64,000 nucleotides of DNA from Chamaecrista fasciculata. Taxonomy: Eukaryota; Streptophyta; Magnoliopsida; Fabales; Fabaceae. Within the stretch, counting starts at the first letter, position 1. Every line of letters starts with the position of its first letter. Under the pieces are notes generated by a model. That model did no database searches and was not told where the DNA came from. It saw only the letters and a list, made by a program, of their open reading frames with translations. Below are positions 22,141-33,701 of the stretch, piece after piece. The stretch spans positions 88,555 to 152,554 of the forward strand of contig QANZ01053725.1 of assembly GCA_003254925.1 (NCBI GenBank), in the 5' to 3' direction. Made by a program: the position numbers and the translations under genes.

Positions 22141-24010
22141 GTTGAAAGAAAAAGGAAGCTAAGTAACTTAAAAGTAGAGCTTGTGTGATTCAATCAAGAG
22201 TTATCCATTATGGTGGATGAGGCAGTAAAACAAGTTGAGAGAGATGGAGGATAATAGTTTGAAAGTGAACCGTTTTAAAGACACGTTTGGGGACCAAAAC
22301 AATAGCCATTTTGATTGAGACAGTGATAACTATGCCACAGAATGATGAGTACACGGCCCTTATGGTGGGGAGAGGGATAGGTATTTTCCATCAATTCAAT
22401 TTATTAGACTGGTTTTTCTGTTCCTCGGGAACCCTAAGGAAATTAATTATGTTATTTTATGTCTGTGGCTAAATGTTGAAATGTCTAGACAATAATAGAC
22501 AAAGGTCAAATTGCGTGGAAAGGAAGATGATCCCAAGTTGTTCAATTGGGTTCTTGATAGACTCATGTGAACCAAGTACAAAATTTCATCCAACATTCCA
22601 TTAAGTTTCCGATAGCTAAATTTTAGAAGCATTAGTAATTCATCAAATCACAAATGACTTAATAAGAAGCATAGATATTAACATCATCACAAAATACGTG
22701 AATCCAAATATTGTGATTTTCGACACAATGAACATATATTCTAAGTTTTCATAATTCGTAGGTATTCTTTTTGTTCTCCAAACCCACTTGATGGATAGGC
22801 TCCAATAAGTTCATATAGGTTCCAAATTATTAAGAGACAACTCTTTCGGCGTAGATTTATGTCTTACTATGCATGATAGGAGCTTTTCATGAAGTTGCAT
22901 ACACACTTGATATGGGACCACTTGAGGTTTTTCTTCTAATTTGAGTTATAAACAAGAGCCTCAGCATTATATATAATACTTCACTTTCAAGGCATAAATA
23001 TATATATATATATATATACACATATTAAAAAGGGGAGAGATGGGGTGGACCTTTCTCATCCATAGCCAAGATCTTTGATGATTCTCTTTGGTTCCTGTGG
23101 GATTGTGAGAGATGAAGATGGATTTTACATTTCCTTGGACCCCACTTCTCTGCTTTATGTGAAAAAGAAAAAAGAAAAAACTTCTCTTCTCATGTCTTAT
23201 TCCCTGCTTTTCAATCACATGGTTAGCCATTTTACATTCCAAGGTATTAAAAATGCAAAAGAAAAACCCAGAGATTCCCAAGCTTGCAGCATAAAACACA
23301 AGTGAAACAACAAAGCTTCAGATCAGTCTTTCTTCTTCAATATCCTAAATCTTGGCCATAAAAACCTAGTCTCAATAGCTTGGACTTTGAGGAATAAGGT
23401 TACTGTTTAGAAACCTTGGCATAATTCTAATATTAAAAGGATTCAAACTCAAGTTCAATTCCTTAGTTATTAAACTCATATAATATGCTTTATATATACA
23501 ATTTTTTTGGTCCAAAGACATTTCATAATATAAAAGGCACTAAAGCATGGTATAACATCTAGAAACCTTTGAAGTACAATAATAATATTTCTCCTTAACA
23601 AGTCTTCACTTCTAGAAGAAATGTAAGAATAAACAAACCTCAAGCCAACACAAGAGCATAGCCAATGGGCCAGGCACAACTGCACAAGGGAAAGCCTGTG
23701 GGCTCAAGAATCAAACTGGTAGAATTTGAATCAAGTCTTGGACCCAAGAGGCCAAGGTCCAAGATTCTTCACATCCATAATAACCCAGTCAGTATGATAC
23801 AAGAAAACAGCTGATCTTCATTTTTTGTTCTTAAAAATTCACATTTCACACTTCCATTTTGTCACACTAGAATATGTTGTTAATTTTACATTCAGTCAAA
23901 CCCCAATATACAAAGCACAATGGATTACCTATATATATATATATATACACACATACGCACACAAAGCACAAATTTCAGAAATATATGAAGTATTTTGAGG
24001 ACTGATACTG
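22141..24010. other. Intergenic DNA, no gene seen
   Basis: No supported gene. A few short frames between 22280 and 23300 match nothing I know and show no codon pattern or domain. TA runs occur at about 22997-23020 and 23930-23946. The last part probably holds the 3-prime untranslated region of the stress-protein gene on the minus strand. Confidence 0.5.
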
Positions 24011-26207
24011 TCATAAGACGATTGACTCATCTCCAGCATCTGCGAATTAAAGAAATGAAACTTCAAATTTCAGAAATGATCTGCAAGAATAACATTTGAT
24101 CAATGCAGACCACACACACCTTTTCCAGGGACTATCACCACAGGGCATACTTTACAGTTGTGAAAGCAGTACTCACCAACGCTACCCTGCAGAACACTGA
24201 GGAAACAACAGGTACATCCGTTTAATCAAAAGAATGAACACACCAAGTAATATTCATAACATAAGCATGTCAAACATACTTTCCAGTGTAACTACATGTG
24301 ATAATACATGTTTATTTATAATTATCTTTGTCTACCTATCTTCGGTAGAGTAAGCCTATTATGATATATAGATACAAAGAATTACAAACATATTGAACAT
24401 ACTTTTCAATGGAACCAAACTTTGTCATACTTATATGTTTATTCATCATTAGTTTAATCCAACTAAAATAAATTGAGTCTACCTATCAATCTCTCAAAAA
24501 AAAACAAATGAGCAGAAGAGAGTAAAAGATGGATATAGGATTGAGAAAGATATGAAGATATAAGGGAGTGAAGGGTAAAACCTCTGAATTAAGCTTCTGC
24601 CTCTGGTTCCCAGAACCACAGCTGCAGGCTTGATCCTCTCTGCTTCCTTGCAGATTGCTTTCCCTGGGTCACCTTGTACTATTCGAGCCACTGTCTTCAC
24701 CTGCTTCCATGGCAGAGTCAAGGACAATTGTCTATATGAAAACCAAAATTTGACAGAAATTGGGACAGCATATATGAATGTGATCAACGAAATAAACAAC
24801 TGAACATTTGGTTAATGATCATGAGTCCATGACAAAGAACTATAGAAGCTTTCTGCAACTGCAGAAAGGTAGTTTCAAATTGAAGTAACAAAACTGATGA
24901 TCAAAATTCAACTAGAAATGGCAATGATAAATACGACTTTTTGAGTTACGTAGTTGCAACAGCAATCAATTTGGGAAGAAATTTATCGTCAACAATAACT
25001 AAGGGGGTTGAGGGTAGATATTAGGGTAAAGGTTCGCTAGTCTTCTTGTTTCCAAAAAAGATGTTTGGGTTCCAACAAGCAATTTATCATCCAAAATTCA
25101 GGCCACTAACAAATATATATTAAAAAAAAAATCATAAGTTGAATCTAGAAAATGGGTATGTTGGAAATGCTATCAGTTATCTTCATACAAACTTTAAAAC
25201 GTAGTAACCATTTTTTAAAACTACTAAAAAAGGTACCTATCATATTCATATTAACATAGTTTGGAATCTAACAAGCAATTATTTTACCCAGAATTCAGGA
25301 CTCTAACAAATAATTCAAAAAATAAAAATAATAATAATCCATAAGATGAGTCTTTAAGTGTCATCAGTTATCTCCAACAATTGATATATTTTAAGCAATC
25401 AATCCAACAATTGATATATGCAACAACTTCCTTTCTTGAATTGTAATAGAAATTAGAAAGTAAAAACAGAGCACATAATTAAAAACTATCTTCCAAAACA
25501 AAAAGCATCGTGTAGTAATAACAATTTTTAGAGGTTAATTCATTGCAGTTCACGAGGTTTATTAGCATATGATAGGGTTAATTAGCTCCTCCATTCAAAT
25601 TTACAGGAAATCTGAAGTTTAAACCATAGCATGGACCACAAAAGATTACGTCGCCATAATAATTCAATTTTCCAGATTGATGCCAATAAAAAAACTAACC
25701 ATTACAACTTTATAAGCTTCAACCGCTAATCTATCCATGAGGCCCTGGGTGGTGTCGTAAACAATCTGGTTCTTCACATCTGAAAAACAAGTAGAATTTG
25801 TCCATGCTCAAAATCAAGTTCCAGTAACGAAACATACAACTAAAAAGAGAGATAGAATCAAGATCTGGTTGTTCACAACAGAGAAACAAGAAGAATTTTT
25901 TGTTCATGCTCAAAATCAAATTCCGTTAAAAGAGAAAGAGATGAAGAATTAAAAAGTGAGGAAATAACTAACCGGAGACGACGTGAATAAGATGGAGCGT
26001 GTCGGCGAGTCGACAAAGGTGGATGAGAGCCCAATCGAAGGCGTGCTTGCTGTTAGGGCCATGATCTATGGCTATGATTATGTCTCTTCCTCTTCTTCTC
26101 TCTCCCGTTTCCCTCTCGAGCTCTGGTTCTGGAATTTTCGGAATCAGAGACGGAAGCACCACTTCTCTGAAATTATACTCCTCCACTTCCTCCATCACCG
26201 GCTCCAT
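24011..26207 (-). CDS. Universal stress protein (UspA family)
   Basis: Five exons on the minus strand keep frame: 26207-25973, 25779-25700, 24700-24582, 24196-24120, 24039-24011, giving 179 residues, the usual length for single-domain plant USPs. The domain starts at about residue 40 (RGRDIIIAIDHGPNSKHAF). The ATP-binding signature G-x2-G-x9-G-S is complete at Gly136, Gly139, Gly149 and Ser150 within GTRGRSLIQSVLQGSVGEY. The last exon adds the short tail DAGDESIVL; reading through the exon 4 donor would instead end after a few residues, so the spliced form is preferred. The protein is cytosolic in most relatives and is linked to stress or kinase signalling, though the exact role is unknown. 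An acidic N-terminal extension (MEPVMEEVEEYNFREV) matches the PHOS32/34-like plant group. Confidence 0.93.
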
Positions 26208-26507
26208 AATCTTCTTCCTTTGCTTCTTCTTCTTCTTCTCTTTTTCTACTTCGATTTCTCGATTAGGTCTTGCGAATCAGAAATTTCCTACACCGAGTCT
26301 GTGATGGTTCGTGGTGAGGCAATCAAGTTCAAATTGATGACCTTTTGAGTCTTGAATTCATACAAAAATTTTAATTATAAAATTAATTCTTTTGTTTTTG
26401 TCGTTTTCCTCATTAAAGATCCACTGAAACCAGCATCTTTCGGCTCCATTATCACTTTTTTCCATTTTCAATTATACTAATTTTTATGACCATCTTTTTA
26501 AGTGATA
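26208..26507. other. Upstream region of the universal stress protein gene
   Basis: The first 80 bases upstream of the start are a GA-rich leader on the minus strand (AAGAAGAAGAAG), typical of a plant 5-prime untranslated region. No TATA box could be placed with confidence. Confidence 0.45.
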
Positions 26508-26765
26508 ATTTTTTGGCCAAAGTCCTATTTTGGTCCACCAGTTATGCTCCTTGTTCCAAATAGGTCCCCCAGTTATTTTTTGTTCCATATTGGTCCCCCA
26601 GTTATGCAAAACTTGAAAAAGTTGGTCCATCTAACGTTTTCCATCCATTTTTCCGTTAAAAAAAGAGGAAAAATNGTCCTCTTTCTTTAGTAAATGGACC
26701 AAAGTGCGATCAACAAAGAGACATTGAGAGGATTCTGCAGTTTCATCTCAAGGACCAAAAGACTA
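26508..26765. mobile_element. Single arm of a foldback element, interrupted by an N
   Basis: The left arm carries GGCCAAAGTCCTATTTTGGTCC and repeats of TGGTCCCCCAGTTATG, the style of the other hairpin elements here. The expected complementary arm is not complete: after the unknown base at 26675 the sequence continues with ATGGACCAAAGTGCG and CAAGGACCAAAAG, which fit a shortened or misassembled right arm. Confidence 0.55.
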
Positions 26766-27975
26766 GACTATTATTACGAAAAGATCCTTGGGTTCCCCTT
26801 TATTTCAGAACCCTCCATTTTCTTAAGACTTCTTTTCAGTCAAGTCCTTGAATAATTTCCTTTTGGTCCTAAATTTTTATCATCTTCTTCAAAACAATCA
26901 CTGGCTAGCAAAAATAAAATACAAAACGCCCCAAAACAATCCAAGAAAATGCAGCATAGTATAACTCAATCACATTGCAAAATGCTCTAGTAGTCTAGTT
27001 CATGATTCCAAATGCAGAGAAGCAACAACAAAACAGAAAGAGAGAAGAGTATAACTCAATCACATTGCAAACCCTCCAAATTTCATTCAAGAACTTTAGG
27101 ATTACAACAAGAACAAGATGGAAGAGAAGATATACAAAACTTACAATGAAGCTTTAGCTCCCTCTCCCTTTCACTCTCAAACTCTTTCTCTCTGTTTTTT
27201 TTTCAAGAGCAAAAACGAACCCCCCCCCCCTCTTTTTCGTGCTTACAGAAAACAGAGCAAAAAGAGACCTCCCCACTCAAGTATTACATTCACAAAACCA
27301 AGGAGCTTTCTCTCTCAAAAATTTCGTTTACAGAGAACCCCAAAAACGAAAATGAAAACCTTATTTTATACTCTTCAAAGTCGCCATTTTCCTTGCTTGC
27401 GTGTTCCACCATTCTTCCATGTTTTCTGGCGCGTTTTGGGCTGATTGCTTCGTCATTCGAGGCTATGGTGGTCATAATTTGGATTTTTTTAGTGGATTTT
27501 TTTAGTGTGAAGTCATAATTTGGTTAATGGCATATTGATGAACATGGATTATTTTTGAAAATGCATATTGAGATGGTCTGGTCAACAAAAAATAGTTGGC
27601 AATTTTCTCTGGCTTTTAATTAATGATTGTTTGTTAATTAATAAGATTAGGTGTTTTAAAGGAATGGTTACTAATTACTGCTTGGTGCCCAATATGTGAA
27701 GGGGTTATGGAACCTTTTATGCCTATGGTTAAATACTTGTTAGACAAGTTAGACAAGTTTGATTTGATCTGATTATATATTGTTTTCTTTTACTATCTCA
27801 TTTTTCAAGTTTAAGTTGATTCCATTTTTACTTTTTAAATTTTAAATTTCAAAAGTTGATTTTAAAAATATACTTGAATAATCGCTATATTTCTATTTTT
27901 GTTACATGTTTGTTGATTGTTAGCTAATTGGCTTTCACATGGAAGTATGATTATTGATTAGTTAATTTATTTATT
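26766..27975. other. Intergenic DNA with one unassigned gene-like patch
   Basis: Between about 27080 and 27480 the sequence is less AT-rich. It has an open plus-strand frame (27118-27444, 108 residues, Pro/Phe/Lys-rich) and a shorter minus-strand frame starting MTTIASNDEAISPKRARKHG at 27475. Neither shows a domain I recognise, and the C and CT runs at 27150-27235 look like leader rather than coding DNA. I do not call a gene. Confidence 0.4.
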
Positions 27976-28683
27976 TTGGCCAAAGTATGAGATTAGTTAA
28001 TTTAACTAGTTGAGATATTGATAATCCCCCTTTGTATCTAGATTTCAAAATTCAAACTGATTTAAATACTAAAATTCTAATTTCAAATTAATGAAAAATA
28101 TAAATAATGATAAAATTGAATTTCTAAAGTTTTATAAGAACTAACAAAATATTTTCGTACTCCATTTTTTTTATTTCAAATAATATAGTGATTTTCTTGG
28201 CGCCAAAGCAAAAATGAAATAAAATCCGCCAGTAATTACCCAAAACTAAATTATATAATATAAAGGGAATCCAATTTAAATTTCAAACAAAAAAAAATCA
28301 AATAGAAATCCAATCAAATCAAATTACACATTTTAAAAACGAGTAAATTACCAAATCAGTCCATGGATTATTGGCTCGCTGACAGATTGGTCCCCGAATT
28401 TAGGAAATTGACAAATAGGTCCCCGAATTTTTCTAACGAGTCAAATAGGTCTCCGAATTTTTCTAACGTTAGTCAACTAGGTCCCCGAATAACATGCACA
28501 GAAGGACCTATTTGACAAATTTTAGAAAAATTCGGAGACCTATTTGTTAATTTCCTAAATTCGGGAACCAATCTGTCAGCGAGTCAATAATCCAGGGACC
28601 AGTTTAGTAGTTTACTCTTTTAAAAACTCCCTAACAAACCGTGTATATATATAATAGATACCTTACCTACAAATCACATATTT
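27976..28683. repeat. Duplicated block, copy A (upstream of the RING gene)
   Basis: The block from TTGGCCAAAGTATGAGATT to the region around CTACAAATCACATAT recurs at 29804-30262. Shared landmarks, in order, are TCTAGATTTCAAAATTCAAA, AACTAACAAAATATTTT, TTGGCGCCAAAGCAAAA, AATTACCCAAAACTAAATTA and CAAATCAAATTACACATTTT. Copy A is interrupted by the foldback insertion at 28341-28617. The two copies bracket the RING gene in direct orientation. Confidence 0.85.
28341..28617. mobile_element. Foldback element with 10-bp target duplication
   Basis: The element starts GAGTAAATTACCAAATCAGT and ends AGTAGTTTACTC; the arms pair over most of their length (for example CCCGAATTTAGGAAATTGAC against its complement). 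The direct repeat TTTTAAAAAC flanks it at 28331-28340 and 28618-28627. Copy B of the surrounding block (29804-30262) has the same site without the insertion, which fixes the borders. The duplication length fits a Mutator-like element. It ends about 100 bases before the RING start codon. Confidence 0.88.
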
Positions 28684-28724
28684 AGAAGCCTGTTTTCTCT
28701 TTGAATTAATTAAGGGAGAGAAAA

Positions 28725-29186
28725 ATGTCGAATTTGGTACGCCAAATTGATGGCAGAGGCGTGAATGCTCAACTTGAAATTTTTCGAGTTCTGGTTTCCG
28801 ACGCTCTTCGTACACTTCGTAGCGAGATGCCATCAGACGACGAACACAATGACATTAACGACATGTACGAGGAATCAGAAGAAGAAGAAGATGATGATGA
28901 TGATGATGAAGATGAAACAAAGAGTGAAACGTCAAAACTAGAATGTCGTTTAAACAGAGTAATGAGTATAGAAGAGTCCATGGTGTGTTCGATATGTTTG
29001 GAAGATATTGATACTGAGGTTATCGACAAAAAAGATTTATCTAAAGATTCATTAGAAAAAGAAGAAGGAGAGATTGTGGTTGGAATGCCAGAGCCATGTG
29101 GTCATGTGTATCATAAAAAATGCATACTTAAGTGGCTCAAGAAACACGACACTTGCCCTCTCTGTCGTTTTCAGATTCCAAGGTAG
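28725..29186 (+). CDS. RING-H2 zinc finger protein, likely E3 ubiquitin ligase
   Basis: A single open frame of 153 residues with no intron. The C-terminal RING-H2 finger (residues 88-147) has all eight ligands: Cys88, Cys91, Cys125, His127, His130, Cys133, Cys144, Cys147 (visible as [17 protein letters not shown] and CPLCR). RING-H2 proteins recruit an E2 enzyme to ubiquitinate a substrate. The spacing between the second and third ligand is long (33 residues) and rich in Lys and Glu. Residues 48-64 are an almost pure Glu/Asp run. There is no membrane segment, so the protein is probably soluble. The ATG follows AGAGAAAAATG and is the first in the frame. The upstream 100 bases adjoin a foldback insertion, which could affect expression. 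The substrate is unknown. Confidence 0.85.
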   Translation: MSNLVRQIDGRGVNAQLEIFRVLVSDALRTLRSEMPSDDEHNDINDMYEESEEEEDDDDDDEDETKSETSKLECRLNRVMSIEESMVCSICLEDIDTEVIDKKDLSKDSLEKEEGEIVVGMPEPCGHVYHKKCILKWLKKHDTCPLCRFQIPR

Positions 29187-29803
29187 TTTCTGTTCATAAG
29201 GGATTTGGGTCCCCTTAAAATATTTTGAGTACAGATTTATTATTGCTTTGTAAATGAATTCAAATGTGGATGTTTCAATTTTCTCGATATTGTTCTTCTT
29301 GTTCTTTTATTCAATTTTATTTTGTGAATATCAAGGTTACACCAAATGTATAGTTTGTTTAGGTATGATTTATCTAGGTTATCTTTGAATTTAGTATCAA
29401 GAAAGAGAACAAGTTTTGGTGGAAGGGGGAAAGGAGACATAATTGGATTGAAGAATTGAAAATAAGAGGAACAAATAATGAGATACTAATTATTATTATT
29501 TTTCATTAATCCTTGACCCTTTCGCTAAACTTTTTCTCTTTTTTTCTGGTAAAATTTCTTTTGGTTTCTGTTCTTAGAGGAGATCTTTTTATTTTTTTGG
29601 CCTGAATTTTGAAACAATGAACTGTGCCATGTGAAATTTGAAACAGTGACTGCTAAATTTTTTTAACTCCGTCGAGGAAAATGTGAGAAGAACGAATTCT
29701 CTTTAGCTTTTGGTAATCAAGTATTCATTATCCTATTAACCTGGTAATGCGTAAAATTAACAAATAAAAAGTTAAACAGTTGTGATGAATTAGAAAATAA
29801 TGA
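29187..29803. other. 3-prime region of the RING gene and AT-rich spacer
   Basis: The RING transcript probably ends within the first 200 bases. Short frames here are not supported as genes. Confidence 0.5.
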
Positions 29804-30262
29804 TTGGCCAAAGTATGAGATTGATAATCCGCCTTTATCTAGATTTCAAAATTCAAACTAGTTGATTTAACTAGTTGACATTGATAATCCGCCTTTATCT
29901 AGATTTCAAAATTCAAACTGATTCAAATACTAAAATACTAATTTCAAATTAATGAAAAATATATATAATCATAAAATTGAATATCCAGTATTTTTTATAA
30001 GAACTAACAAAATATTTGGGCAAAAAAAAAAGCACAAACAAAATATCTTCATACTCTATTTTTGTTATTTCAAATAATATAGTAATTTTTTTGGCGCCAA
30101 AGCAAAAGTGAAATAAAATCCCCAAGTAATTACCCAAAACTAAATTACTATATAATCTATAGGAAATCCATTTAATTTTTTTTTTAAAAAATCAAATAGT
30201 AATCCGAATCGCCATCCAATCAAATCAAATTACACATTTTAAAAACTCCCTACAAATCATAT
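29804..30262. repeat. Duplicated block, copy B (downstream of the RING gene)
   Basis: Direct repeat of 27976-28683 without the foldback insertion. It also has its own internal duplication: about 40 bases (from ATTGATAATCCGCC to AAATTCAAACT) occur twice, at about 29820-29860 and 29880-29920. The site where copy A carries the insertion reads CACATTTTAAAAACTCCCTA here, uninterrupted. Confidence 0.85.
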
Positions 30263-30277
30263 ATATATATATATATA

Positions 30278-30427
30278 CTAGGAGCTTTGCGTGCCCGTTA
30301 AGGGACTAAATTGTTAACTTAGTAAAGAAAGAGAGACCAAATAGTAAATTTTCTCTTATTTTTAATTTCATTGACTATAGTTTTAAACATTGACGACCAG
30401 AAAATTGTGGAGCCATATAATATTAGA
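30278..30427 (-). mobile_element. Short non-autonomous Helitron
   Basis: The minus-strand 5-prime end is TCTAATATTATATGGC after A, and the 3-prime end is CTAG followed by T, at 30278. The interior (GGGACTAAATTGTTAACTTA, AGAGAGACCAAATAGTAAAT) matches the copies at 18422 and 38249 closely. Insertion between A and T, with no target duplication, is the Helitron habit. It lies directly beside duplicated block B. Confidence 0.8.
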
Positions 30428-32210
30428 TATATATAATAGTGTAATGCATATGTAAATATCATGAATCTCTATTTACTCAGGAACGTACCATCACTCTAAA
30501 TTTTAAGTACAACAAAATTTATTTGCTTTAGGTATATATGTATCATGTTCTTTTATATATATATATATAATTCTTTAGAAACTTTCATATTGTTTTTTTG
30601 GGTTAATCTATCATGCAACTTGTTGCATTTATATAAATTGTGATATGGTCTCATAAACAATTTCATTGTATACAACTCACTCCCTATTCTATAAATTTAT
30701 AAAAATACCCTTAAAAATTTATTATGTGGCATTCAAACACATGTAGGTGAAAAAACTAGTAAAAAATATATATTTTGTCTCTAATATTTTTTTTGTTATG
30801 TTTTGATTTCTAATATTTTTCAGCATTTTTGTTTTGTTACTTAATAAGTTTTATGATTAGTTTCTAATCACTAAATATTTTATATCTTTCTTGTTTCAAA
30901 TTTGAATGTGACGGAATTGAAGTTACAGGTTATTTTTGACGAATTATTTCTCTTCTCCGTTAAAGTTATCATAAAACAAAGTTAAATTAGACTTGAAAAT
31001 AGAGAACTCATTAGAATTACAAATTACTCTTGACAAATATTTTCTCAAATCTTGTTTATTATTTTCTCATTCAAACTATGACTTTGATTCACTACTTCTA
31101 AATACTATTATTTATTTATAATTTTTATCGTTAATTATTAACAATAATAAATAAGTTTTTAAACTGCCCAAATTGAGCCGTCCAAATCGCTATTTGGTTG
31201 GATTGGTTATACAAATTTTAATCACTTGATTAAAGAATTATTCAAGATCAATGTGGATGATTCCATTAAAATTTTTGTTCTGAAGTGTCGGAACTGTCCA
31301 ATAAACACCAATAAGAAACTAATGTACCGAACCCAATATATTTTTTTTGGGCCTGACACCGAACCCAATAATAGAGTGTAAATTGAAGTTCACTCCAAAG
31401 TCCAAACTGATTGTGTTATTGGCTTGGATTTTCAACCTAAAATTTTCAATAGTTATATCAAAATATTTCAAAAATTAGATAAAAGTTAAAAAATGCTTGT
31501 GTTAGAGCCTTAGAGGTTCAAGATAAATATTTAATAATTTGAAATTATGAAAGCAAATTTTGAGCTCATAACAAATTTGTTATTCTTTCGGAGCTTCAAA
31601 TCTATTTATTTATCGAAAAATTATATATAATTGCAAGGTGACATAATTTTTTATTTTTAAGTAATTTAATATTAAAAAATAATATTTTTTTAATTAATCA
31701 TAATTATGTATGGAGCAACATCATTAGTTACATGCATATCCCACTTTACATCATAGATTAACCGATATCTACCCGTATTAACCACCAATATTCGTTCATT
31801 CATATCCACAAGTCTATGTTTCACACCTCACTTGAAAAAGTCAACGTTTTACTTACAGCTTTCTCTTGAATTAATATTTTTTATCATCTTTATTTTGTTT
31901 ATTTGTTTTGCTTAGATTCATAGAATTTTAAGAACTTTACTCATGGTATAATCATAAATTTAAATATTAAAAAGTGATCAAATATCTATATAATATTTAT
32001 TATTATTTTTTACTATTATCAAATGTAACAAAAACTATCTAAAAATTTTAGCCGGTACAAAGTACAACAATACTTTATAAATGAAAGTCAATTTTTTAAT
32101 AAAATACTGAAAAATGGACTCTTATGCATAAAGGCAGGAAAAGAAATATCTTTCATAAACCTCATACATATTTTCATAAATATAAACCAAACTAACCCAT
32201 TAAGAACTAA
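30428..32210. other. AT-rich intergenic DNA, no gene seen
   Basis: No supported gene. Around 30770-30970 there is decayed sequence resembling the middle of the foldback element at 15244-15772 (TTTCTTGTTTCAAATTTGAA, GACGAATTATTTCTC). Nothing else is recognisable. Confidence 0.5.
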
Positions 32211-32919
32211 GCAAGCGTTTGACACACGGATTAGAAAAATAGTCCCGGGATTATGAGCTTCGAATTAGAGTAATCCTGTGTTTGGTACACGAATTTGAAA
32301 ATTAGTCTCAGGAATATTGTATTCCCAGAAATAGCATAATTTCCTAAAATAGCTTTTTTTAATCCCACCGGGTGGGATTAGTCTAATCCCATGACATGAG
32401 ATTATTTTTTCCATTCAAAATGACTTTATTACTCCTAATTAATTATTTCTCTACAAATCCTCGTCACTTTTCATCTTTGTCATTCTATAACTCTCTGCGC
32501 CTTGAAGTGCAGAAGAAATTTATCAGATTTGCCACTTTTCATCTCTTCATGCTGATATATATAATATTGCTTTCGTACGCTTACACAAACACACACACAC
32601 AGACATATATATATATATCATGAATCTATCAATGTTATTTAAAAATTTTAATTATGATATAATTATTTCTTTATGATGTAGTATTTTTCTCATGAATTGT
32701 TTTGAAGAATTTCTACATTTGATAAACTATTAGTTGAGAATAAAAAGTCAATTACATATTTCTAGAAGTATTAAGCATTCCCAGGAATATCAAAGTTGAA
32801 CCAAACACAAGATTGTAACATTCCTGAGAATATTGCAAAATAATCCTAAGATTATTTTAACTTATCCAAACAGACATTTTTATAATCCTGGGAATCTTAT
32901 TCATGTACGAAACGCCCCC
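32211..32919. mobile_element. PIF/Harbinger-like (Tourist-type) non-autonomous element
   Basis: The ends contain GCAAGCGTTTGACACACGG and the near-complement ending GTACGAAACGCCCCC, flanked by a three-base TAA repeat at 32208-32210 and 32920-32922. Interior subterminal repeats of the type AATCCTGGGA and its complement occur on both sides. TWA target duplication with GCGTTTG-type ends suits the PIF/Harbinger superfamily. No transposase is encoded. Confidence 0.65.
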
Positions 32920-32979
32920 TAAATATCTTATATATTTGTTTCACCACATTTAAAAATTAAATAATATAAATTGAACATA

Positions 32980-33701
32980 GGGTGCGTTTGGTACGCTGTC
33001 ATCTCAGATCTCGTAGTATCTTAAATGTCATGGTATGTGATACCATATTTATAATATTAATGTTTGGTATGGCAATAGTAGATGTCAGAGATATAAGATG
33101 CATATGTTTGGTACTCTCTTGTGAATAACATTAATCTTCTTTAAATTTTCATATTTACCCTTATTAACATCTTAAAAAAATATATTAATATTTTCAAAAT
33201 AAATATATGATTTAGTCATTAAATTTGAACTGGTTTTATATTTTTTGATCCCTAAATTTATACTTATTAAAACTTTTTTATGTCTAAATTTATATTAAAT
33301 TTCTTATTGGTCCCTAAATTTGACCCAATGACTAAATTACTAACAATTGAAATAATTCGATAAATGAGTCATATATTTTGATTATTCATTAACAAATTAG
33401 TTGACTAGTTATAAATTTAGGAACCAAATATATAGTAAGTTTTATTAAAAAGAAAACAAATAAATCAAAAAGGGTAAAATTGAAACTTTGATTGAAAAAT
33501 GCACTTGCAAACCCTGTCATCTGAGATAACATAGTTTTTGTGTCGACATCAAATCACACCCTTTTTGCTGTCATCTGATGACAGAGTGTTATCTTGGATG
33601 TCGACGTATGACGACATCATGGCGTTACCAAACGCCAGACATCAAAGATATCATAGTATATAAGACGGCGAGTATGAAATCACAACATACCAAATGCACC
33701 C
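32980..33701. mobile_element. Second TIR element, Tourist- or hAT-like
   Basis: It starts GGGTGCGTTTGGTACG and ends CATACCAAATGCACCC, which are complementary. Inside, GTCATCTCAGAT pairs with ATCTGAGATAAC, and the middle (33190-33500) contains another diverged foldback with CCCTAAATTT motifs. The flanks ATA and TTA differ by one base from a three-base duplication, so superfamily is uncertain. It lies only 60 bases from the preceding element. Confidence 0.6.

Noticed and set aside
22287-22632. Two short frames of 61 residues
   Set aside because: No domain, no codon pattern, no splice context; not supported as a gene.
27118-27444. 108-residue plus-strand frame as a gene
   Set aside because: It contains poly-Phe and poly-Pro stretches from T and C runs and no recognisable domain; kept only as a note in the spacer entry.
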